IMG/VR virus record: IMGVR_UViG_3300046722_000274
Coordinates: 1-37,998 of that record
Reading direction: 5' to 3' (one strand)
Source of the DNA: a virus
DNA length: 37,998 bases
Shown in pieces: positions 22,121 to 28,960 of this stretch (the stretch's first letter is position 1; each line of letters starts with the position of its first letter). Both the position numbers and the translations under genes were made by a program. Below the pieces are notes generated by a model. It was given only the letters and a program-made list of their open reading frames with translations. It had not been told where the DNA came from and searched no databases.

Positions 22121-22720
22121 TCACTTCTTCCGCTTCAGGGTCCACGACCCGCTCGGCTTGGTCAGGCTGGCGTACTGCTCGGCGGTCAGCATCGCGCGCA
22201 GAGCCTTGGTGTCCACCCGGTTGCTGACCACGTACTGGAGCGTGAGCGGGTGGGACAGAGTGCCGCTGACGATCGTGAAGTCGGTCCCTCCGGGCACCGC
22301 GGCCGAGGTCTCCGCCTTGATCCCGTCCGTGATCGTCTTCAGTGCCTCGGCCGCGGCGTCGGCCGCCGACTTGGCGGCGTCGTACATCGCCACCAGCGCG
22401 GCCAGTCGGGGCAACTTCTCGACGTCGCCGTTGTCCAGGCGGATGACGGCGTGCGGCGGGGTCGTCCCCTCGGTCACTGGCCATTCCGCGCTGCGATTGG
22501 CGTGCTCGTGCTGCGCCCAGATCAGCGGCGGGGCAGTCGTGCGCTCTGCCGCGTGGTTTCCGGTGTGCCCATCGGCCTGCTGGCACCTGCGTTCCGACTG
22601 CGTGATCGTGGCCAGTTCGGGTGTGTTGATGGCCGGGTACAGGCTGTGGCACCGTGCCGGGCCGGTGTTCCAGTTCGGGTCGTCCGGCTTACTGAAATCA
22701 GGTCTCCAGGCTTGGGTCAT
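22121..22720 (-). CDS. First gene of the early - strand operon, CCHH module plus helical domain
   Basis: A 199-residue protein. The N-terminal part has one CCHH module (C24, C46, H52, H56). The C-terminal part (about 112-199) has a helix (AAKSAADAAAEALKTITDGIKAE) and a beta-rich end (SGSWTLKRKK) that resembles, from memory, proteins found near Cas4-like exonucleases in actinophages. A -10 box TAGGGT lies 6 bases before the ATG, so the mRNA seems leaderless. Confidence 0.72.
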   Translation of the reverse strand: MTQAWRPDFSKPDDPNWNTGPARCHSLYPAINTPELATITQSERRCQQADGHTGNHAAERTTAPPLIWAQHEHANRSAEWPVTEGTTPPHAVIRLDNGDVEKLPRLAALVAMYDAAKSAADAAAEALKTITDGIKAETSAAVPGGTDFTIVSGTLSHPLTLQYVVSNRVDTKALRAMLTAEQYASLTKPSGSWTLKRKK

Positions 22721-22726
22721 GGGGCC

Positions 22727-22771
22727 ACCCTACGCGCCCGTTGCGACGTTTTGCAACTGGGGTGTTAGGCT
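22727..22771. promoter_or_regulatory. Divergent promoters sharing one perfect operator
   Basis: The operator GTTGCGACGTTTTGCAAC is at 22740-22757. On the - strand TTGCAA (22756-22751), 18 bases, TAGGGT (22732-22727) drives the gene at 22720. On the + strand TTGCGA (22741-22746), 19 bases, TAGGCT (22766-22771) could drive the replisome gene. Both -35 boxes lie inside the operator, so one bound protein would silence both early operons. Confidence 0.68.
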
Positions 22772-22823
22772 CGGTCCCGACCCCGTTCACGCGGTGTAGT
22801 GTCCGAAGCCCCACAACAAAAGA

Positions 22824-22849
22824 CCCCGCCGAACCGAAGTTCGACGGGG
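22824..22849. promoter_or_regulatory. Hairpin in the leader of the replisome gene
   Basis: CCCCG (22824-22828) pairs with 22845-22849, and CGAAC (22830-22834) with GTTCG (22839-22843), closing a CGAA loop. On the - strand the stem is followed by TCTTTTGTTG, the layout of a terminator against leftward transcription. On the + strand it lies in the 5' leader about 85 bases before the ATG. The rest of 22773-22935 shows no gene. Confidence 0.5.
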
Positions 22850-22935
22850 CCCTGATCGCCTGGAGAGCGACGTCCCACCGCGCCATCGCGCCGCGCACAC
22901 AACGCGTGGAACAGAGAGAACGTGGAGAACATAGC

Positions 22936-25900
22936 ATGACCTCACAGCCTGAGCAGGATGTCCGCCAGGCCCTTGACATCGCCCGCCAGTTGGCGGCGAT
23001 GGGCGTGCCGATCTTCGCCGCGCCGCCAGACCCCTCCCGCCCGATCGGCTTCTCTCTCCCCCGCGGCTGGCAGTACGTGGTGGCCGAAGCGGCGGAGAAG
23101 CACATCGCCGAGTGGCGGCCCGGGTGGGCGCTGTGCGCCGTCATGGGCCACGGCCTGGACCTGGTCGACGTCGACACCCGGTCCGGCGGCAGCTGGCCCG
23201 AGTTCGTGCCCGTCACGGCGGCGCTCGGCATCGCGGCCACGCCGTCCGGCGGCCTGCACGGGTTCGTGCCGAGCCTGGGCCTGCGCTCGCGGGACGCCAT
23301 CCTGCCCGGCGTCGACTACAAGGGCGGCACGGGCGGGGACGGCCACGGCTTCGCGTTCATCGCGCCCACGGTGAAACCGAGCAAGGTGACCGGTCAGCCA
23401 GCGTCGTATGTGTGGATCACGCCGCCGCTCGGCGAAACCGGCGATCGTCGTGAGTTTGATGCCTTGCGGCCGCTCGCGGCCCACATCGAACTGCTCCAGG
23501 CGTCTAGCCCCGCGGCCAAGCAGGCAGCGCCTGGCGACGTGTTCGCCGAGTTCTACGGCCAACAGGAAGCGCAGTCCCGCCAGACCGCGGCGCGCGCCTG
23601 CGCCAAGGCCGTGGCCGACGCGTCCGAGCCCGCGGCGCCGGGACAGGGCTACCGGCTGCGCCTGATGAAAGCGGCCATGATCCTGGGCGGCTACGTGGGC
23701 GCCGGCGCGCTCTCGCCCGAGGTGGCCGAGCGGGAGCTGTACGGCGCCGTGGCCCGAGCCTGGAGCGCCGATCCGGACGCCGATGACCTGCTCTGGGTTC
23801 GGCAGGGGTTGGCCGACGGCGCGCAACGCCCGTTCCACGTATACGACGAACGCGCCGCCGATCCGCTGACCGGCCTGCCGCCGGCCGCGGCGGCGTCGCT
23901 GGAGCACGTCCGCCGGCACGGCGCGTTGCCCGAGATGTTCGACCCGTCCGACGCCGGCAGCAACGAGCAGCAGCTTGCGGAACGGGTGCTCGGCTTCCTG
24001 CACCCCAACCTGCGCATGGACAGCGAGTCCGGCGCGTGGCTGGTGCGCGGCTCGGACCGCTGGCACGTGATCAGCCGGGACGCCGCCACGTGGGCGATCG
24101 CCGAGGTGGCGCCGAGGATGCCCGTAGGCCTGCGGCCGGTGCCCAAGGACCCCAGCGAGCGGGAGCCCGAGCACTGGCAGGCGCACCGGCACGCTGTGTT
24201 CCACTCGGCCCGCGGGTCAAGCGGCATCGCCAACAAGATCCGCGCCGTGCTGGCCACGCAGGGGCACGCCAGCCACGTGCGGCTGTCCGAGCTGGACGCG
24301 CAGCCCGAGATTCTGTGGGCCGCCGGGCAGGCGTGGGACCTGCGCACCGGCCAGCTGGCCGACATCGACCCGCTCACGCCGCACACCCACGCCGCCCGGG
24401 TGGCGCCGGTGGAGGGGCCGACGCCGCTGTGGGACGCGTTCACCGAGGCGGTGTGGCCGGACGCCGAGATCAGGGAGTGGGCGCTGACCGTGCTGTCGGT
24501 GGGCCTGACCGGGCACAGCTCGCGCGTCATGCCCGTGCTGTACGGGGAGACCGGCCGCGGCAAGTCGCAGGTGGTGATGCTGATCTCCGACCTACTCGGC
24601 ACCTACGGCGGGCCGGCGGACCAGAAGCTGATCATCGCGCCCGAGGCGCACGGTTCGGTGGTCTACAGCCTGAAGGGCCTGCGGCTGGCGTTCATCGACG
24701 AACCGGCGCCCACCCACCGGGACAAGGTGGAGCGGGTCAAGCTGCTCACCGGCGGCGGCACGCTGACCGGGAACATGATGCGCAAGGACCCGGTCACCTG
24801 GCAGCCGACGCACACCCTGGTGCTGATGCAGAACGACGCGCCTGAGCTGATCGATGACGCCTTGCGCGATCGGGCCCGGGTGGTGCTGTGCGACGGCGAC
24901 CCCGATCGGGTGTCCCGCACGCGGGCGGCAATCGGCGGCGTCGACGGGCCGGCGTGGGCGCAGGAAGCGCCCGGGGTCATGGCGGCCATGGTGGCGCGGG
25001 CCGGGCGCGTGCTCGGCAACCCCGGCGTGCTGGCCCACTCGGCGACACCGGCCAGCATCGGCGAGGCGGTTGACGCCATGGTCCGGGAGCAGGATCCGAT
25101 CCGACAGTGGATGGAAGCGCGCACCTCCCCGGCGAACCCGGGCACCAAGGCGCGCGAGCTGCACGACGACTTCGCGCAGTGGTTCAAGATCAGTCCGGTG
25201 TTCGGCCGGCGGGGCGTTCCGTCCATGATCGAGTTCGGCCGGCGGCTGACCAAGATCGGCGTGGGGACTACGGAGCGTAGGGACGGGAAGTACCGGCACC
25301 TTCAGCTGAACGGGCCGGCCAATGGTTGGGTCATCCCACCTATGCCGGCGTCATCGGCTGGTTTTGAGCCACCGGTGGCGGATGTTACGGATGACGTGGC
25401 GGATGCCGAGAGGGGATCCGCCACGTCAAAGTCCCAGGTCGACCCATATGTTGATCATGATGTTACGGATGTTACGGATAGTCCCCAGTTCCTCTCTCAA
25501 CATCACAACTATATCGATACAGTAAACAATAGCGGTTATAAGGAGCAGGCCCCTCTATCCGTAACATCCGCCACCGATGTGGCCTTGACCTCGGTAAATG
25601 AGGGTGGCGGATCCGTAACACCCCCTGGGACGGCGCTGGCCGTGCCCGAACCGAGTGAGGTAGCCCCCAAGCGGTCACGCTCGGCTACCTCGGCCGCGGT
25701 GGCGAAGCGTGAGGCCAAGGCGCTGGCCAAGCAGCAGTTGATCATCGAGCTGGCCGGGCCGATCGTGGAGCTGCCGGCGCTGGTGCAGCGGACCGCTCCG
25801 ACGCCCCGGCACGTCGGCCACGTGCACGTCGGCCCGAGGCTGGACGACCTGGTGGCCAAGGCGCGCGGCTGCCTGACCGTGGACGTGGAGAACTCGGGCT

Positions 25901-27615
25901 TCCCGATCGGGCATCCCGACCACGCGCTGTGCACCGTGCAGCTCGGCACCCCCGTGGCCGCCTTCGACCTGGACGCGAGCTGTGGGGAGTGCCGGAAGAT
26001 CGTGCGCCGGCAGGTGGCCAAGGCCCCGACCCTGCACGCGCACAACGCCGCGGCCGACCTGTCCGAGCTGGCCCACGCGGGGCTCGGCGACCTGGCTGAG
26101 ATGTGGTCCCGGATGGACGACACCGTGATCCGGGCCAAGCTGGCGGACCCGACGTCCACCGGCGGCGCCCCGGGCCTCAAGGACGCCGCGGCCGCGGTGC
26201 TCGGCGACCAGGCTATGAGTCCCGCGGCCGATGACGCGCGTGAGGCGCTGTTCAAGGCGGCCGGCTGGCTGACCAACGTGGACCCGACCGACCCGGCCGA
26301 GAAGTCGGGGTGGCTACAGGTGAACCCGCGCTGTTCCACGATGATCAGCTACGCCTGCGCCGACGTGCTGGACGGCGCGCTGCTGGCGCTGGACCTTCCC
26401 GAGCCTGAGCCCGAGGTGCACGCCCGGGAGCGCGCCGTCCAGACGATCGTGTCCCGACCGGCAGCGCTCGGCTTCCCGCTTGACCGTGCTGCGGTGCTGG
26501 AGCAGAACGAGTTGCACGAGAACGCCGTGGACACGCTGCTGCGCCGGGTGCGGGCCGAGCTCGGCATCGACAACCCGGGCAGCCCCAAGCAGGTGTCCAC
26601 CAAGCTGCTGGCTTTGGGCGCTCAGTTGGGCCAGACGAAGACGAGAGGGGTGTCCGCGGCCAAGGACGTGCTTCAGGCCATTGCGGGTGCGTGGGAGCTG
26701 CCTGACGGCTCGGAAGACGTCACCGCGCTGGAGCCGCACAACCTCGCGCAGCACGCGGCGCGGATGATCCTGGACTGGCGCAAGCACGACACCGTGCTGA
26801 AGCTGATATTGCGACCGTGGAAGATCGCCACCACCCACGGCGATGGCCGGATCCGGCCCACGGTCTACACGCTGGGCGCCGACACCGGCCGCATGAGCTG
26901 CGTCCGGCCCAACATGCAGCAGGTCAGCAAGAAAGGCGGCGTCCGGGAGTGCATCGCCGCGGACGACGGCATGTCGATCGTCTCGGCCGACTTCGCCGGG
27001 GTGGAACTGCGGGTGGCCGCGGCGCTGTCCGGTGACCGGATGCTGCGCCACGCCATCGACAACGGCCTGGACATCCACCGCATGATCGCCGCGCAGGTGT
27101 TCGGGGAGGACTACGCCGACGCCAACCGCACCCTGGCCAAGCGCATCGTGTTCGGCCGGATCTATGGCGGAGGCATCCCCACCCTGGCCAAGCAGGCCGG
27201 CGTCAGCCAGGCCATCGCCGCCGCGGCCGTGGAAGTCATGGACTCGATCACGCCGGACCTGGCGATCTGGTCCGAGCAGATTCGCTCGGGCATCCGCGCC
27301 GGTCATCGGCAGTTCCGCACCTACTCCGGGCGCGTCATCCACCTGGACCCGAAGTTGCCGCACAAGGGCCCGAACTACCTGATCCAGGGCAGCGCTCGCG
27401 AGCTGTTGGTGGACGCGCTGCTGCGCTGGGAACGCGGGCCGTGGGGCGGCGGACTGGTGATGCCGGTGCACGACGAAGTGGTGGCCATGGTGCCCGAGCA
27501 GCAGGCTGATGACGCGCTGGCCCACCTGCTGGAGTGCATGACGTTGGAGCTCAACAGCATCCCCATCGCCGCCGAGGCGGGAGGCCCGCCGGCACGCACC
27601 TGGCACAGCGGCTGA
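22936..27615 (+). CDS. Fused PrimPol primase - helicase - family A DNA polymerase
   Basis: A 1559-residue single-chain replisome. (1) AEP/PrimPol domain, about 1-200: VDVD (D78, D80), SGGLH (H108), VDYKGG (D127). (2) D5_N-like region and P4/D5 SF3-type helicase, about 340-780: Walker A GETGRGKS (537-544), Walker B FIDEP (586-590). (3) Low-complexity linker, about 810-920. (4) Degenerate DEDD exonuclease-like region, about 960-1090: VDVEN (D983, E985), HNAAADL (D1041), MDDT. (5) Pol A: motif A SADFAGVELR (D1352), motif B from R1398 with K1402, F1406 and YG at 1410-1411, motif C VHDE (1511-1514). ATG at 22936 has GGAG upstream; the open frame before it contains the promoter. No other polymerase is present. 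Confidence 0.92.
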   Translation: MTSQPEQDVRQALDIARQLAAMGVPIFAAPPDPSRPIGFSLPRGWQYVVAEAAEKHIAEWRPGWALCAVMGHGLDLVDVDTRSGGSWPEFVPVTAALGIAATPSGGLHGFVPSLGLRSRDAILPGVDYKGGTGGDGHGFAFIAPTVKPSKVTGQPASYVWITPPLGETGDRREFDALRPLAAHIELLQASSPAAKQAAPGDVFAEFYGQQEAQSRQTAARACAKAVADASEPAAPGQGYRLRLMKAAMILGGYVGAGALSPEVAERELYGAVARAWSADPDADDLLWVRQGLADGAQRPFHVYDERAADPLTGLPPAAAASLEHVRRHGALPEMFDPSDAGSNEQQLAERVLGFLHPNLRMDSESGAWLVRGSDRWHVISRDAATWAIAEVAPRMPVGLRPVPKDPSEREPEHWQAHRHAVFHSARGSSGIANKIRAVLATQGHASHVRLSELDAQPEILWAAGQAWDLRTGQLADIDPLTPHTHAARVAPVEGPTPLWDAFTEAVWPDAEIREWALTVLSVGLTGHSSRVMPVLYGETGRGKSQVVMLISDLLGTYGGPADQKLIIAPEAHGSVVYSLKGLRLAFIDEPAPTHRDKVERVKLLTGGGTLTGNMMRKDPVTWQPTHTLVLMQNDAPELIDDALRDRARVVLCDGDPDRVSRTRAAIGGVDGPAWAQEAPGVMAAMVARAGRVLGNPGVLAHSATPASIGEAVDAMVREQDPIRQWMEARTSPANPGTKARELHDDFAQWFKISPVFGRRGVPSMIEFGRRLTKIGVGTTERRDGKYRHLQLNGPANGWVIPPMPASSAGFEPPVADVTDDVADAERGSATSKSQVDPYVDHDVTDVTDSPQFLSQHHNYIDTVNNSGYKEQAPLSVTSATDVALTSVNEGGGSVTPPGTALAVPEPSEVAPKRSRSATSAAVAKREAKALAKQQLIIELAGPIVELPALVQRTAPTPRHVGHVHVGPRLDDLVAKARGCLTVDVENSGFPIGHPDHALCTVQLGTPVAAFDLDASCGECRKIVRRQVAKAPTLHAHNAAADLSELAHAGLGDLAEMWSRMDDTVIRAKLADPTSTGGAPGLKDAAAAVLGDQAMSPAADDAREALFKAAGWLTNVDPTDPAEKSGWLQVNPRCSTMISYACADVLDGALLALDLPEPEPEVHARERAVQTIVSRPAALGFPLDRAAVLEQNELHENAVDTLLRRVRAELGIDNPGSPKQVSTKLLALGAQLGQTKTRGVSAAKDVLQAIAGAWELPDGSEDVTALEPHNLAQHAARMILDWRKHDTVLKLILRPWKIATTHGDGRIRPTVYTLGADTGRMSCVRPNMQQVSKKGGVRECIAADDGMSIVSADFAGVELRVAAALSGDRMLRHAIDNGLDIHRMIAAQVFGEDYADANRTLAKRIVFGRIYGGGIPTLAKQAGVSQAIAAAAVEVMDSITPDLAIWSEQIRSGIRAGHRQFRTYSGRVIHLDPKLPHKGPNYLIQGSARELLVDALLRWERGPWGGGLVMPVHDEVVAMVPEQQADDALAHLLECMTLELNSIPIAAEAGGPPARTWHSG
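25373..25619. repeat. AT-rich iteron-like repeat cluster inside the replisome gene; origin candidate
   Basis: GTTACGGAT occurs at 25384-25392, 25462-25470 and 25471-25479, and inverted (ATCCGTAAC) at 25557-25565 and 25611-25619. Two 20-bp arms, 25373-25392 and 25557-25576, are perfect inverted copies about 164 bases apart. GACGTGGCGGAT (25393-25404) and its complement (25416-25427) form a local hairpin. Between the arms lies an unusually AT-rich stretch (about 25500-25550). It encodes only the flexible linker between helicase and polymerase. Confidence 0.7.
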
Positions 27616-27637
27616 TTCGAGGCAGGTCCGGCGTAAC

Positions 27638-27658
27638 GTTGCGACGTTTTGCTACGAT
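27638..27658 (+). promoter_or_regulatory. Operator and leaderless promoter of the small regulator gene
   Basis: Operator 27638-27655 (GTTGC-GACGTTTT-GCTAC, 17 of 18 matches) overlaps the -10 box TACGAT (27653-27658). Seven bases later is the ATG at 27666. Binding would directly block this promoter, so the downstream gene may regulate itself. Confidence 0.65.
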
Positions 27659-27665
27659 ATGCGGC

Positions 27666-27875
27666 ATGGACACACCGGATCTGCTCACCCGCCTTGAGGC
27701 GGCGGCGCATCTCGGCATCGCGCCTCGGACGCTGGACTACTGGCGCACCGCGGGCAAGCTGCCCGAGGGCACCGAGGTCCGGCATGGCACGACCAGCAAG
27801 TCGGTTCGCTTCCGGATCGACCTGCTGGACGTGCTGAAGTCCACCTGGATCACCGTCAACCGACCTGGAGAATGA
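27666..27875 (+). CDS. Small MerR/excisionase-type helix-turn-helix protein
   Basis: A 69-residue protein: LLTRLEAAAHLGIAPRTLDYWRTAGKLP is the first part of a winged helix-turn-helix as in MerR and excisionase-like proteins, followed by KSVRFRIDLLDVLKS, the wing and final helix. It has no effector domain. An operator lies over its own promoter, and no integrase is present, so it is a candidate for the protein that binds the dispersed operator rather than an excisionase. The ATG lies 7 bases after a -10 box with no ribosome site. Confidence 0.8.
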   Translation: MDTPDLLTRLEAAAHLGIAPRTLDYWRTAGKLPEGTEVRHGTTSKSVRFRIDLLDVLKSTWITVNRPGE

Positions 27876-27880
27876 CGATC

Positions 27881-28057
27881 ATGGGCAAGGACAGGGGCAC
27901 TAACGCCAGCGGTGGCGGAGGGTCCAACAAGGACCGTCCGGCCAGTCAGCAGCGTGGGCAGGCCACCGGGAAGCACATCAAAGGCGACGCCGCCAAGGGC
28001 AAGGACAAGCTGGACGAGATCATCGACGAGTGGATTGATGACATCCAGAGTGACTGA
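27881..28057 (+). CDS. Small disordered protein with acidic C-terminal helix, 58 residues
   Basis: MGKDRGTNASGGGGSNKD... has a Gly/Ser/Lys-rich, probably disordered first half and a helix-prone acidic end (KLDEIIDEWIDDIQSD). The ATG at 27881 has CCTGGAGA about 8 bases upstream; an ATG at 27872 overlaps the preceding stop. The shape recalls the actinobacterial modifier Pup, but the terminal Gly-Gly-Gln/Glu is missing. Function unknown. Confidence 0.65.
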   Translation: MGKDRGTNASGGGGSNKDRPASQQRGQATGKHIKGDAAKGKDKLDEIIDEWIDDIQSD

Positions 28058-28121
28058 GCACGATCTGGACAGTTGCGGCCGGTGCCCGATCTGCTGGCTG
28101 GTCAAGAAGCTCACCAAGTGA
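28050..28121 (+). CDS. Possible 23-residue CxxC microprotein
   Basis: GTG at 28050 overlaps the preceding gene's end and gives VTEHDLDSCGRCPICWLVKK..., with three cysteines (C-x2-C-x2-C) and a basic end. It fills the space before the next gene. An in-frame ATG at 28038 would add four residues. The only support is the motif and position. Confidence 0.42.
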   Translation: MTEHDLDSCGRCPICWLVKKLTK

Positions 28122-28123
28122 GG

Positions 28124-28129
28124 TAGCCT
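28124..28129 (+). promoter_or_regulatory. -10 box of a leaderless promoter
   Basis: TAGCCT is followed by 6 bases and GTG (28136). The geometry is the same as at the other leaderless starts. No strong -35 is visible. Confidence 0.45.
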
Positions 28130-28135
28130 GCCGCT

Positions 28136-28414
28136 GTGGCCGCAGGCGCGCACGACCGTTCGCCGCTCGGACCCGGGGACCTGTTCAGGACCCCGGGTCT
28201 TCGGCTGCCCGGCTACATTCGCGAGATCGCTCACGCGCTGATCCGGAGTGGCCACAGCAAGAGCAACGCCATTCAGCTGGCGATCGGCACCGCGCAGCGC
28301 TGGGCCCGGGGTGAGGGCAAGGTCAGCGCTGCGACTCGCGCCAAGGCGGCTGCCGCGCTGGCCGAGTGGGAAGCTGCCAAGGCGGCGGCACGGGCGACGC
28401 CCAACAAAAAGTAG
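28136..28414 (+). CDS. Conserved-type actinophage protein of unknown function, 92 residues
   Basis: After a Gly/Pro-rich start it has a helical domain (LPGYIREIAHALIRSGHSKS, then AIQLAIGTAQRWARGEGKVS) and an Ala/Lys-rich helix. I recall very similar proteins next to terminase genes in other actinophages, but no function is known to me. GTG start without ribosome site, 6 bases after a -10 box. Confidence 0.7.
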   Translation: MAAGAHDRSPLGPGDLFRTPGLRLPGYIREIAHALIRSGHSKSNAIQLAIGTAQRWARGEGKVSAATRAKAAAALAEWEAAKAAARATPNKK

Positions 28415-28450
28415 GGCAGGCTCGCCTAACCACGCGTATGCCGATGTTCA

Positions 28451-28468
28451 ATTGCTATGGTTTGCAAC
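28451..28468. promoter_or_regulatory. Operator-like site and -10 box before the small terminase
   Basis: ATTGC-TATGGTTT-GCAAC has both half-sites and the 8-base spacing of the operator family. The -10 box TATGGT (28456-28461) lies in the spacer, and ATG (28469) follows 7 bases after it, giving another leaderless start under operator control. Confidence 0.55.
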
Positions 28469-28960
28469 ATGGCCCAGAAACGCGGACGCAAGGTGACACC
28501 GGAGAGCGCGGCCAAGCGCGCCCGCGCCGCCGCTCTGCGAGCCGAGGGCATGTCCTGGTCGGACACCATGCTCGGCGCTGGCTACGCGAGCATGGGGGCC
28601 GCGCGCGCCGCCGTCCAGCGGTACTGGATGGACAACCCTGAGCAGTCGCCGCAGGAACTGCGCAAGGTCATGCTCGGTGAGCTGGACAGCATGGAATCTG
28701 TGCTGGACCGGCTGGAGAACAACGAGTACGTCAAGGTAACGCCGGCTGGTCAGGTCGCTGTCGACCCTCGGACGGGCGCGCCGCTGACCGACCCCGGCCC
28801 GGCGTTCGAGGCCATCAGGCTGCGGCTGGCCGTCCAGAAGCGTCGATCGGACTTGGTCGGCGCGGACGCGCCCAAGCGCACCGCGGCCGACGTCCAGATC
28901 ACGGCGCCCGATCTGCCCAAGCACCTGCTCGGCCTGGTGGACCCTGATGCGGGCGGATGA
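28469..28960 (+). CDS. Terminase small subunit
   Basis: A 163-residue protein with a basic helix-turn-helix-like N-terminal half (TPESAAKRARAAALRAEGMS, then WSDTMLGAGYASMGAARAAVQRYW) and a charged C-terminal half, as expected for the DNA-recognition subunit that starts packaging. It precedes the large terminase and overlaps it by 14 bases. ATG at 28469 is preferred to ATG at 28457 because of the -10 geometry. Confidence 0.78.
   Translation: MAQKRGRKVTPESAAKRARAAALRAEGMSWSDTMLGAGYASMGAARAAVQRYWMDNPEQSPQELRKVMLGELDSMESVLDRLENNEYVKVTPAGQVAVDPRTGAPLTDPGPAFEAIRLRLAVQKRRSDLVGADAPKRTAADVQITAPDLPKHLLGLVDPDAGG

Noticed and set aside
22741-22935. N-terminal extension of the replisome protein
   Set aside because: The frame is open, but the stretch contains the operator, a -10 box and a hairpin, and a ribosome site lies directly before the ATG at 22936.
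25373-25619. Repeat cluster as a CRISPR array
   Set aside because: Repeats are only 9 bp, unevenly spaced and in both orientations, and lie inside an open reading frame.
27666-27875. Excisionase of a temperate phage
   Set aside because: No tyrosine or serine integrase and no attachment site were found; a small regulator is more likely.
27881-28057. Calling the small acidic protein Pup
   Set aside because: The C-terminal Gly-Gly-Gln/Glu needed for pupylation is missing; only general composition agrees.
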